This document shows positions 18,108-26,931 of a stretch of 39,397 bases of DNA, one piece after another (within the stretch, counting starts at the first letter, position 1; every line of letters begins with the position of its first letter). Source of the stretch: Dehalococcoidia bacterium (lineage in GTDB: Bacteria; Chloroflexota; Dehalococcoidia; Dehalococcoidales; RBG-16-60-22). Below the pieces are notes generated by a model. The model searched no databases. It was not told the origin of the DNA and worked only from the letters and a program-made list of their open reading frames with translations. Made by a program: the position numbers and the translations under genes. The stretch spans positions 1-39,397 of the forward strand of contig PLLL01000042.1 in NCBI GenBank assembly GCA_003141235.1, given 5' to 3'.

Positions 18108-19802
18108 TTAATATTTCGCGTATGTAGGCACCACACTCTTATACCTGGCTACGAGCTTCGCCCAGTTCTTCGGCAGCTCGATTTTCTGCGTCTGCTTCTT
18201 GCCGGGGGTAGCGCCGCCGCCGCTGATATGGGCGATGAAAGCGCCCGGCCCGCCGCCGACGATAATCCGGATGAACCGGTAATCCTTAATCAGCGGCACC
18301 ATTTCGGTATCATTTGCCGGCAGATTATTGAGGGACTCCCTCGTGCGTACGTTCATTCCCGTGTTCGCCACGGCTTTCAACCGCGCCGCCGGGACGAGCT
18401 TATGCTCCACGATGTATTTTTTAATCTTATCCTTATCGTAGCCCTCGCGGAACATGTTTCCGGCGTGGGGCGGGGTAAAGACCAAGGTGTAGCGCATGCC
18501 GCGCGGCATATTATCGACTACGGCGCGCAGGATGCCATCAGCATCGGCGCTGTAAGGCCAGTGCTGGAAATAGGACTGCGGGAAAGAAACGGTTATCGTG
18601 CTGTCCTCTTTTTTATAGCCGTACTCCACGTGCAGCGGCTCCCACGGGCTTTCCTCTTCATTCTCGGCAACCACCATAGTGTATTTCATCGGGTTGCCCA
18701 TAACACCCATGTCTTCCACGCCTTTACGCACGCCGCCGATGTTCTTGATAATCAGCCCCATGGCGCGCCCGATGGAGGCGTTAGCGATGTTACCCGGGCT
18801 GAAAGCGCCGGAGCCGCTATTGACATTGATTTCATGGCGTATCGGGCCGTTGATAATCCAGAAAGGCGACCAGGAGCCCGTGCTGAAACCAAAGGTGGTG
18901 TAACCCATAAAACCTTGCTCAGACTCCAGCAGGTCAATCGTACCGGCAATCAGCACCGGCAGATAGGTCGGCAGGCAGCCGGCCATAACGGCGTTGATAG
19001 CGATTTTCTCAATAGTTGCTTTACCACCACGCGACTGCAATTTGCCGAGCAGATGGTCGGGGGCAAGGTCGGTGCCGGTAAGCATATCGGCCACGGCTGA
19101 TTCGGTGGGGGGAATAACGGGGAGGCCGTCCGTCCAACCCCGCTGGTAGAAAAAGCGGTTGACCTCTTCCAGGCTGCCCTTGAAAACAATTCGCGCCGGT
19201 TTTTCCGGCTCTCTGGCTTTCGGGGACTTTTCCTCGGCGGTCAGCGGTTTTAAAAGCGCCACAATGATGGCGTCCATCGCCCCATCGATACCAGCTTCAA
19301 TATCTTCCATGATACTGGCTTCACAGGGGACTTTAGCGGGCACATACCGTAAACCCGGCATGGCCATACCGCGCGCGGCCGATTCGGCGTCATTAGCGAA
19401 GCCTGTATTGACCAGGGATACCGTGGGTATATTTCTTTCTTCGACTGATACTGCATCGTACACAAGGTACTTGGTGCAGGACCCTCAGTCGCCATAGGAG
19501 GCGATGACCGCGTCTACCCCCTTCAGCCACGCTTCGAACTCGTCCTTCATACCCTGCGCGATGACCGTCTCGTTAGGCTTGATGTTGGCAAACCAGCTAA
19601 ATGATATAGTCGGGTATCTCTTTTTAAGTCTATCCGCGACTATTTTCAGGGAGGGTTCCGCAGCGCGTTTGCTGTTGCGCAGCAGGCCGATTTTCTTGCC
19701 CGCGAGGTCGGTCAGGCGCGGATTAATTCCCCGCCAGGGAACCGGGTCGGCTTCCGCCCAGGGGCTGAATACTTCATAGGCGCTTCCTGTTTTTTCCGGC
19801 AT
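18108..19802 (-). CDS. UGSC-family protein, candidate selenoprotein: in-frame TGA (19485-19487) read as Sec; about 564 aa
   Basis: ORFs 19485-19802 and 18108-19463 in the same frame: ...KGVDAVIASYGD-U-GSCTKYLVYDAVSVEE...; literal UGSC motif; tandem paralogue of 16305-17984 along its length. Confidence 0.9.
19451..19484 (-). promoter_or_regulatory. Candidate bacterial SECIS-like hairpin downstream of the TGA
   Basis: mRNA UGA-GGGUC-CUGCA-CCAA-GUAC-CUUGU-GUAC-GA-UGCAG: two stacked stems (CUGCA/UGCAG and GUAC/GUAC), loop about 20 nt after UGA. Confidence 0.55.
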
Positions 19803-19835
19803 TGCGAGCCCTCCCTTGTTTAAAGTATTTATTTA

Positions 19836-20117
19836 CTAGCCGCCGGTGACAGGCACCAGCAGGGCGATGCGGTCTTCGCGGCGCAGCTTAAAGTCCATGC
19901 CGTCAAAGTAAAGCTGCCCGTTGACATTAAACTTGTAGAGCTGCTGCAGGCGGTCTTCACCGGGTCGGAAGACCCGCCCTTCCAGCGCCGGGATTTTCTC
20001 CCTTAGCGCGGCGATGACACCGGCCATACCGGCGCCGTCTTTAAGCTCTACCTCCACCTCCCGCAAAGCGGTGATTTCATACGGCAGGCCGTACATAGTT
20101 ATCACGCACTTAAACAC
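19836..20117 (-). CDS. MoaD/ThiS-like ubiquitin-fold small protein ending in Gly-Gly
   Basis: C-terminus FKLRREDRIALLVPVTGG-stop; beta-grasp-like length and pattern; GTG start at 20117 with GGAGG upstream. Confidence 0.75.
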   Translation of the reverse strand: MFKCVITMYGLPYEITALREVEVELKDGAGMAGVIAALREKIPALEGRVFRPGEDRLQQLYKFNVNGQLYFDGMDFKLRREDRIALLVPVTGG

Positions 20118-20220
20118 AGCCCCGTTCCTCCAGCGATTCCGCTCCCACCAATTTAATTGAATCTGCTGGAATTCTACCACCCATACCCCCACAGGTCAAC
20201 GTAACGTAAGGATTGTCAAC

Positions 20221-21042
20221 CTATTTTTTATTTTTATAATACGCGTAAATCCCGGCTACATTCATAGCCACCACTCCAGCTATGGACGAGTTCTTAGCTA
20301 TATCCGCGAACTCCTTGATTGCGGTCATTTGCTTCTGGGTTTCTTCCAGCGTCAGGCCTTTTTTGACCATTCCGATGACGGGGTCGGTCCAGGTATGGAT
20401 AATTTTTATCATCTGCTGGATGTAGCTTTTATCTTTCACTTCGCCGTGGCCGGGGACTATTTTATCGAAGTCCAGCTTATCGATGTATTGCAGACTCTTA
20501 ATCCATTCGTCCGGCAGCGCCTGGTGAAAGAACGGCGTACCCTGCGTGACGACGTTATCCGAGGTAAAGATGACCTTCTCTTCGGGAACATACACACTGA
20601 CCTGGTAAGGGCTATGCCCCGGCAGGGCCATGAGCTTAAAAGTATGCTTCCCGAGGTATAACGTGAGCCGCTCGGAAAGCGTAATATCGGGCGGGCGCAG
20701 TTTTAAACTATCATCATCCGGCGAAGGGCTGCCCGGGGCCATTCTCTGCTGCATCTGTTTGAGGGCATTCAGGTCTGTTTTTAGAATAGCTTCGCGTGAC
20801 CCCTCGTGCGCTATCAGGATACCGCCCATATAGCAATTACCGGCGATATGGTCGGGATGGGCTTCCCCGTTGATTACATAGCGTAAGGCGCCATGTTTGG
20901 CAATCTCCGCCAGCCATTTCCTGGCGATGGCCAGCGTTATAGGTGTATCTATGGCCACGACACCTTCGCTCGTGACCACGAAACTGGTGTTGCAGCCGCG
21001 GGCGCCTGTCTCGGCATAGACGTTAGCGGTTAGCTTTTCCAT
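20221..21042 (-). CDS. Metallo-beta-lactamase-fold hydrolase
   Basis: INGEAHPDHIAGN, LPGHSPYQVSVYVPEEKVIFTSDNV, KIVPGHGEV. Confidence 0.88.
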   Translation of the reverse strand: MEKLTANVYAETGARGCNTSFVVTSEGVVAIDTPITLAIARKWLAEIAKHGALRYVINGEAHPDHIAGNCYMGGILIAHEGSREAILKTDLNALKQMQQRMAPGSPSPDDDSLKLRPPDITLSERLTLYLGKHTFKLMALPGHSPYQVSVYVPEEKVIFTSDNVVTQGTPFFHQALPDEWIKSLQYIDKLDFDKIVPGHGEVKDKSYIQQMIKIIHTWTDPVIGMVKKGLTLEETQKQMTAIKEFADIAKNSSIAGVVAMNVAGIYAYYKNKK

Positions 21043-21054
21043 AATTATCCTCCT

Positions 21055-21771
21055 TTATTTTCTCCAGGCCAGTTTATGCTTCATCCAATCGATAGTCGCA
21101 TTGCGTTTGGCTTCGGATGTTTCTTTACCCGTTACAGGATGAACGAAATGGAAGGGGAAGATGTAGCCGGAGGGATACCGTGGATCGTTATCATAAAAAA
21201 CGTCCGGGGTAATTTTCGCAGCGCCGGGCTTGGAAGCTTCGGTCGGTAATCTATCCTTAGGCACCAGTCCCATAAGATGCGGGAGCCAGTAGGTCAGGTT
21301 CCACTTGATGCCCAGCATTTTCCAGACACCGTCTTCTTTAATATAGTCCATTTCGTAGATGCTGTTCTCCCAGTTTTCTCTGACCTTATCGCCCATCGGA
21401 ATCGCTACCCCACCGAAAGCGTACCACCGGCCTTTGGCGGTCAGCCCGTCCGGGTCGACGGTGACAATGCCGGATACCTGTATGACCTGGTGTAATAGTT
21501 CATGAGAGAAAGTGTCCCTCATTTTATCAAAGTACCGATGGAGGCCTGCCTGCCCGTTATAGCGTCCCTCGAGCCACTCTAAATAGACATCCTCGCTTTT
21601 GGCAAAGCATTCAATGATTTCCTTCCCCATCATGTGTTCCACGTAATATCCATAGGCCCTTTGCAGCCGGTTTATCGCTTCGATATCGTTTAAATTCCTG
21701 ACCTGGCCTTCCAGGGTCTTGACCTGTGATTCCAGGGCTTTAAGCCTGGTTTCCACTGTTTCTACAGCCAT
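21055..21771 (-). CDS. SnoaL-like / nuclear transport factor 2 family protein
   Basis: IEAINRLQRAYGYYVE...GQAGLHRYFDKMRDTFSHELLHQVIQVSGIVTVDPDGLTAKGRWYAFG...WKMLGIKWNLTY. Confidence 0.78.
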   Translation of the reverse strand: MAVETVETRLKALESQVKTLEGQVRNLNDIEAINRLQRAYGYYVEHMMGKEIIECFAKSEDVYLEWLEGRYNGQAGLHRYFDKMRDTFSHELLHQVIQVSGIVTVDPDGLTAKGRWYAFGGVAIPMGDKVRENWENSIYEMDYIKEDGVWKMLGIKWNLTYWLPHLMGLVPKDRLPTEASKPGAAKITPDVFYDNDPRYPSGYIFPFHFVHPVTGKETSEAKRNATIDWMKHKLAWRK

Positions 21772-21988
21772 GTATGGCCTCCTTTTTTGAAGCTTCGTAG
21801 CATATTATTAACGGAATAGCTGATAAATGCAAGTATAAAAGTCAATCATCCTTAACGAATTATCGTTACAAAAAGGCCCGCTTTTGCCGGGACAACGCTG
21901 TAATTCCCCAGTTAAACTAATACCAATGATAGAGATTGCCATGCTACGCTCGCAATGACAGGGAGTAAATGATATAATGCGCTATTAT

Positions 21989-22086
21989 GTACGACGCCAA
22001 GTATATTGGAACGTAAAATCAACCACGACCCCGGCCTGGTGAACAGCGGCAGCCATATCATCATGGCCGCGAGAAAGAAAAGTTAA
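21989..22086 (+). pseudogene. Short 3' gene remnant, possibly a SAM-methyltransferase C-terminus
   Basis: Frame reads ...LERKINHDPGLVNSGSHIIMAARKKS-stop with no usable upstream ORF. Confidence 0.4.
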
Positions 22087-22095
22087 ATATACTCC

Positions 22096-22115
22096 ATACC
22101 GGCGAAAGCCGGTAT
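22096..22115. repeat. Palindrome ATACCGGC-gaaa-GCCGGTAT left of the GIY-YIG gene
   Basis: 8-bp perfect stem; followed by CCAGGT. Confidence 0.75.
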
Positions 22116-22125
22116 CCAGGTGGAT

Positions 22126-22425
22126 ATGAAGTGCGATTATTTTGTATATATTTTGTCTAATAAACGCAATGGTACACTTTATACTGGATTTACCAGCGAT
22201 TTATTAAGCCGGGTCTATGCGCATAAAAACGATATTGTTAAGGGATTTACTAAAAAATACGGCATTCACAAATTGGTTTATTTTGAACAGTGCGACGACT
22301 ATGACGCCGCACTTCAAAGAGAAAAACAAATTAAAGAATGGAAAAGAAGCTGGAAACTTGAGTTAATAGAAAAGGTAAATCCCTTATGGCAAGACCTGTG
22401 GGATGAAACGCTACGTAACAGCTAA
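22126..22425 (+). CDS. GIY-YIG nuclease-superfamily protein
   Basis: MKCDYFVYILSNKRNGTLYTGFTSDLLSRVYAHK...LVYFEQCDDYDAALQREKQIKEWKR. Confidence 0.92.
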   Translation: MKCDYFVYILSNKRNGTLYTGFTSDLLSRVYAHKNDIVKGFTKKYGIHKLVYFEQCDDYDAALQREKQIKEWKRSWKLELIEKVNPLWQDLWDETLRNS

Positions 22426-22439
22426 TCCCATCTACCTGG

Positions 22440-22459
22440 ATCCCGATTTTCATCGGGAT
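22440..22459. repeat. Palindrome ATCCCGAT-tttc-ATCGGGAT right of the GIY-YIG gene
   Basis: 8-bp perfect stem; preceded by ACCTGG (inverse of CCAGGT on the left side). Confidence 0.75.
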
Positions 22460-22483
22460 GGTTTTGGTTTTTAATTTATTTTA

Positions 22484-24325
22484 CTACCCCGCCAGATCCG
22501 GCGAGCTCAGCGTCTGGTACATCTTGGCGTAGACACCCTTTTGCGCCAGCAGTTCCTTGTGAGAACCTTGCTCGATGATTTTCCCTTTAGCGAGGACGAT
22601 AATGCGGTCGGCCCGGGTAATCGTAGAAAGCCGGTGGGCAATGGTAATGCTGGTGCGGTCTTTGGTCAGTTTATGTAAAGCCCGCTGCATGATACGCTCC
22701 GTATTCGTATCCACGTTAGAGGTAGCTTCATCGAGTATCAGGATGCGCGGGTTGGTCAGTATTGCCCGCGCCAGGCATAGAAGCTGACGCTGGCCGGCGC
22801 TGAGGTTACCGCCCCGCTGCCCGACCTCGGCATCGTAGCCTTTTTCCAGCCGGCTGATGAATCCGTTCGCGCCGACCATTTTAGCTACTTCGATAACCTC
22901 ATCGCGGGTGGCTTCTTTCTTACCGTATTTGATATTATCTTCAATGGTGCCGGAAAAGAGGATGGGGTCCTGGGGCACAATGCCTATTTGACGCCGCAAC
23001 GATTGCTGTGTCACGGAGCGTACGTTATAGCCATCCACCGTTATTTCGCCCTTTTCAGCATCATAGAAGCGGGCGATGAGGTTGACCAGGCTGCTCTTGC
23101 CCGACCCCGTCTGCCCCACGATGGCTACCGTCTCGCCGGGTTTAATGGCCAGGTTAATATCATTAAGGATGTATTCCTCAGGTTCATAGGCAAAGGACAC
23201 ATTCTGAAAGTTTACTTCACCCTTTACTACAGGCAGCTCTATAGCGTCCGGCGTATCGAGAATATCAGGCTTGATATCCATCAGCTCAAAGATACGCGAA
23301 CCGGAAGCCATAGCGCGCTGCAGCTCCGTATACTGCATGGAAAGCTCCAGAATGGGGTCGAAAAAGCGCTGGACGTAAAGCAGGAAGCTGATCAGGAACG
23401 GGATTAAAGTTGGGTTGTCCAGCGCCTGGAAGCCGCCGACGATGATAACAATCGCATAGGAGACGCCGGTGAGAATATTAATCATAGGCATCATCAATGC
23501 TTCCCGCTTGACAGCGACGATATTAGCGTCGTAATGAGCCATATTGACCTGGTCAAACTGCCCCATGTTTTCTTCTTCGCGCGAGAGGCTCTGGACGACT
23601 CGTACGCCGGATAAATCTTCCTGAAGCTGAGAGTTGACGGTGGCGATAGCGCGCCGTACCTGGATAAAGGCCCGCCGGGCATATGTCTGCCAGATCCATA
23701 CCAGGACAATCATTACCGGGACGATGGCCAATATGAATAAGGCCAGTCGCGGGTTCATAATAATCATGATAACAGCTATGCCCATCAAGGTTATTAAGCT
23801 GGCTAAAAGAGACAGAATGCCCTGAGTGATAATTTCCTGCAACTGCTGCACGTCATTCTGTATGCGAGACATGAGCTTGCCGACCTGCTGGTTATCGAAG
23901 AAGCTTAGCGGCAACTGGTGAAGATGGCTGAACATCTCCGTGCGCATCCGGTAAATTATTTTCTGGCCGCCATAGGAAAGGTACAGGTTTTCCCAGTACT
24001 GCCCGACCCATGTTACCAGCGCGATGGCGAAGATGATAATAACCGTAATACCTAACCCATGGAGGTCGCTCTTGAGGATATAGTTCGTGCCGACGCCCAC
24101 CAGATAAGGCGTTGCCATGGTAGCCAGTGTGCGGACGAGCATCCCAATAAACCCGACGCTTATCCATTTCTTGACAGGTAACATATACTTAGGCAGCCGT
24201 GCAATTACCCGGCTGTCATAAGCCTTCCCTAAGACTTCATCTGAATCGAAGCGGCTGCGCATACCTCCACCACCGCCGCCACCTCCTCCACCTCTGCCAA
24301 AGCCGCCACCTCCTCCACCAAACAT
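22484..24325 (-). CDS. ABC transporter, fused TM-ATPase (exporter half, canonical Walker B)
   Basis: GQTGSGKSS, NLSAGQRQLLCLARA, ILILDEATSNVDTNTE, IAHRLST; Gly-rich N-terminus (start ambiguous). Confidence 0.93.
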   Translation of the reverse strand: MFGGGGGGFGRGGGGGGGGGGMRSRFDSDEVLGKAYDSRVIARLPKYMLPVKKWISVGFIGMLVRTLATMATPYLVGVGTNYILKSDLHGLGITVIIIFAIALVTWVGQYWENLYLSYGGQKIIYRMRTEMFSHLHQLPLSFFDNQQVGKLMSRIQNDVQQLQEIITQGILSLLASLITLMGIAVIMIIMNPRLALFILAIVPVMIVLVWIWQTYARRAFIQVRRAIATVNSQLQEDLSGVRVVQSLSREEENMGQFDQVNMAHYDANIVAVKREALMMPMINILTGVSYAIVIIVGGFQALDNPTLIPFLISFLLYVQRFFDPILELSMQYTELQRAMASGSRIFELMDIKPDILDTPDAIELPVVKGEVNFQNVSFAYEPEEYILNDINLAIKPGETVAIVGQTGSGKSSLVNLIARFYDAEKGEITVDGYNVRSVTQQSLRRQIGIVPQDPILFSGTIEDNIKYGKKEATRDEVIEVAKMVGANGFISRLEKGYDAEVGQRGGNLSAGQRQLLCLARAILTNPRILILDEATSNVDTNTERIMQRALHKLTKDRTSITIAHRLSTITRADRIIVLAKGKIIEQGSHKELLAQKGVYAKMYQTLSSPDLAG

Positions 24326-24335
24326 AGCTACTCCT

Positions 24336-26087
24336 TCAATCTACCGGGCTCTCTTCCGAGTCCCGGTGTAATAACAATTGTGATTCGTATACTTCTTTAT
24401 AAATACCATTCCTGGCAATCAGTTCCGTATGTTTACCCTGCTCCACTACCTCGCCATCCTGTAGCATCAGGATAAGATCGGCGTTCTGGATGATGGGCAA
24501 GCGGTGAGTGATGATAAACGTCGTTCTCCCCTTGATAAGCGTGTCCAGGGCCTGACGGATCAGTCTCTCAGTCTCGGAGTCGACACTGGCCGTGGAGTCA
24601 TCCAGTATAAGGATGCTGGGGTTCACCAGCAGGGTGCGGGCGATAGACAGACGCTGTTTCTCGCCGCCGGAAAGGGTATCACCGCGTTCTCCTACCCAGG
24701 TCTCATAGCCCTCGGGGAGGGCCTGGATGAAGTTATGCAGGTAGGCCGCCTTGGCTACCTCGACTATTTTGTCCATACCGGCGCCCACGGCTCCATAGGC
24801 GATATTTTCACGGATAGTAGCTGAAAAAAGGAAGACATCCTGCTGCGCCGTGACGACATTTTTACGCAGGGAAGCCAGCGTAACATCGCGTATATCGATA
24901 CCATCCACGAGGATTTTACCGCCGCTGACATCATAGAACCTGGACAAGAGGTTAGCGATGGTACTTTTACCACTGCCCGACTGCCCCAGTAAGGCTACGA
25001 GCTGTCCAGGCTGTACCTCGAAGCTGACGTTCTTTAGGGCCGGACTCATATTATTATAGCTGAAGCTGACGTTTTGAAAAGAGACCTGCCCCTTAACCTT
25101 ACCCAGCTCGATGGCGTTCGGCTTTTCTTTGACATCCGATTCGGCATCCAGGATTTCCATGATACGCTGTCCGCCGGACACTGCCCGTGAAAAGAGGTTG
25201 ACCATCATGCCCAGCCGGCGTATCGGCATCATCATCAAGCCCATCATGAGGATAAACTGGGTAATCTCGCCTACGGTCATTGTCCCGGCGATCACCTGAT
25301 GCCCGCCATACCACAGGATAACGACAGTTGGTATACCGACCAGGAACACCATGGTCGGCATATTGATGGACAGCATACGGGCGGCCCGCATCTGCTGGTT
25401 ATAAAGCTCGGTAGCCTGGGCATCGAACTTACGGCTGTCTTCAGCCTGGTGAGAGAACGCCTTGACCACGCTGATACCGGTCAGGCTCTCTTCCAGGGTT
25501 TCTCCCATATAACCCATCACCGCCTGGACCTTCAGCCAGACGGGGCGCATGCGCCGCCCAAAGGTGGCCGCCAGCGTAGCTACGGGAATGACAAAGGCCA
25601 GGGTCATTAACCCCAGCTGCCAGTTCATCGTCAGCAGCATGTAACCCACCCCGATGACCATAAACACAATCTGGGCCAGACCGAGAAAGCCCTGGCTAAA
25701 GAACATGCGGACGACTTCGACATCGACCGTAGCCCGGGACATAAGCTGCCCCGTCTGGTTACGATCATGGAAACCAAAACTCAACCGCTGCAAACGCTCG
25801 TAGATGGCGTTTCTGATATTATAGGTGGCTTTCTGGGCGACGACTTCGGCAAAATAGCGCTGTCCGTAGCCGGTGAGGCCCCGCAGGGCACTGGCGGCAA
25901 TGATCACCAGCGCCAAGACAACCACATAGCTGCGGCTCCCGTTACTGATTACGGTATCCATGCCGGTACCGAGCATACGGGGTATGAGAATAGCGAATCC
26001 GGTGCTTAATAAGATACAGATTAAGCCTAAAAGAAGTTTGAACCAGTATTGTTTGATATAACTCAGTAATCTGAAAATGGTCTTCAC
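24336..26087 (-). CDS. ABC transporter, fused TM-ATPase (exporter half, degenerate Walker B)
   Basis: GQSGSGKST, TLSGGEKQRLSIART, LILDDSTASVDSETE, ITHRL; 10 nt from partner. Confidence 0.93.
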   Translation of the reverse strand: MKTIFRLLSYIKQYWFKLLLGLICILLSTGFAILIPRMLGTGMDTVISNGSRSYVVVLALVIIAASALRGLTGYGQRYFAEVVAQKATYNIRNAIYERLQRLSFGFHDRNQTGQLMSRATVDVEVVRMFFSQGFLGLAQIVFMVIGVGYMLLTMNWQLGLMTLAFVIPVATLAATFGRRMRPVWLKVQAVMGYMGETLEESLTGISVVKAFSHQAEDSRKFDAQATELYNQQMRAARMLSINMPTMVFLVGIPTVVILWYGGHQVIAGTMTVGEITQFILMMGLMMMPIRRLGMMVNLFSRAVSGGQRIMEILDAESDVKEKPNAIELGKVKGQVSFQNVSFSYNNMSPALKNVSFEVQPGQLVALLGQSGSGKSTIANLLSRFYDVSGGKILVDGIDIRDVTLASLRKNVVTAQQDVFLFSATIRENIAYGAVGAGMDKIVEVAKAAYLHNFIQALPEGYETWVGERGDTLSGGEKQRLSIARTLLVNPSILILDDSTASVDSETERLIRQALDTLIKGRTTFIITHRLPIIQNADLILMLQDGEVVEQGKHTELIARNGIYKEVYESQLLLHRDSEESPVD

Positions 26088-26289
26088 GGAAACTGCCTTA
26101 AATCCAATTTATTCCGATATAACGTGATATATTCTACCACTTTTTTACTCTCAAGTAAAGTACCGGGAGGAAAATCGGATGGTTTGCCGTCATGTAAAAA
26201 CCCGGGGGAAACACGTTTTTAAAACGCAGCGATTATGGGAGTAATTTAAGCGGGAAACCTGAAAAGATGAAAGCAGAGAAAAGGCAGTT

Positions 26290-26700
26290 TTACTCCGGTA
26301 ACGGTTCGGGGGGGGATTCGGCTGTTTTCATGACAACGACCATCTTTTTATAGGCATATTTTTGATCATTGCGGCTTGTTTTTTTACTATCAAGTTGAAC
26401 CCGTGTCACCTCGGGCATATCCTGGAGGACACGCCCTAAAGCCAGGGGAGCCCGCACCGAGATGACAATATTAAAGCCTTCGTCCTCTGACCAGCTTTCC
26501 GATACTACGCTGATGTTCTTTATCGTCGCCAGGTATTTGGTAAATTTGTTGATTTGGCTGAAACTCTCAAACGGCGTTATTTCCAACTGAACATCGCCCT
26601 CACAGACCTCCGAGTCAATGTCATCTGCAACCATCGCGTTTTTGCGGGCTTTAACAGCTTCATTCGCCTTTTTTTTAGTTTTGCGACTCCATCCAATCAC
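26290..26700 (-). CDS. Hypothetical protein
   Basis: 136-aa ORF with basic N-terminus and alternating alpha/beta-like core (LEITPFESFSQINKFTKYLATIKNISVVSESW); no family recognised securely. Confidence 0.6.
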   Translation of the reverse strand: MIGWSRKTKKKANEAVKARKNAMVADDIDSEVCEGDVQLEITPFESFSQINKFTKYLATIKNISVVSESWSEDEGFNIVISVRAPLALGRVLQDMPEVTRVQLDSKKTSRNDQKYAYKKMVVVMKTAESPPEPLPE

Positions 26701-26931
26701 TTAATGCTCACGCTTTTCTGATAACGTCCAGTGTGTCAAATACTATTATAGTACTATGAGGTAAACAGAATACAAACAAATTACCTTGAGAACATAAACA
26801 GAAAATAAATATTAGCCGGGAATAGTTAAACTGTGTATAAACATTAATGACAAGTGTTAAAAACGGCAAGCGCCAGGGCTCATAATTATAAGACGGATGA
26901 TGCAAAACCTGATGAGAACCTTTAACGGATT

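Noticed and set aside
18087-19100. Long 337-aa plus-strand ORF
   Set aside because: Antisense to the UGSC gene, His/Arg-rich composition typical of a shadow ORF in GC-rich DNA, no recognisable domain.
16305-19802. Alternative genetic code (TGA = Trp or Gly) as the explanation for the in-frame TGAs
   Set aside because: TGA acts as a normal stop elsewhere (e.g. etfB) and TGG is used for Trp throughout; only the UGSC motif positions are affected.
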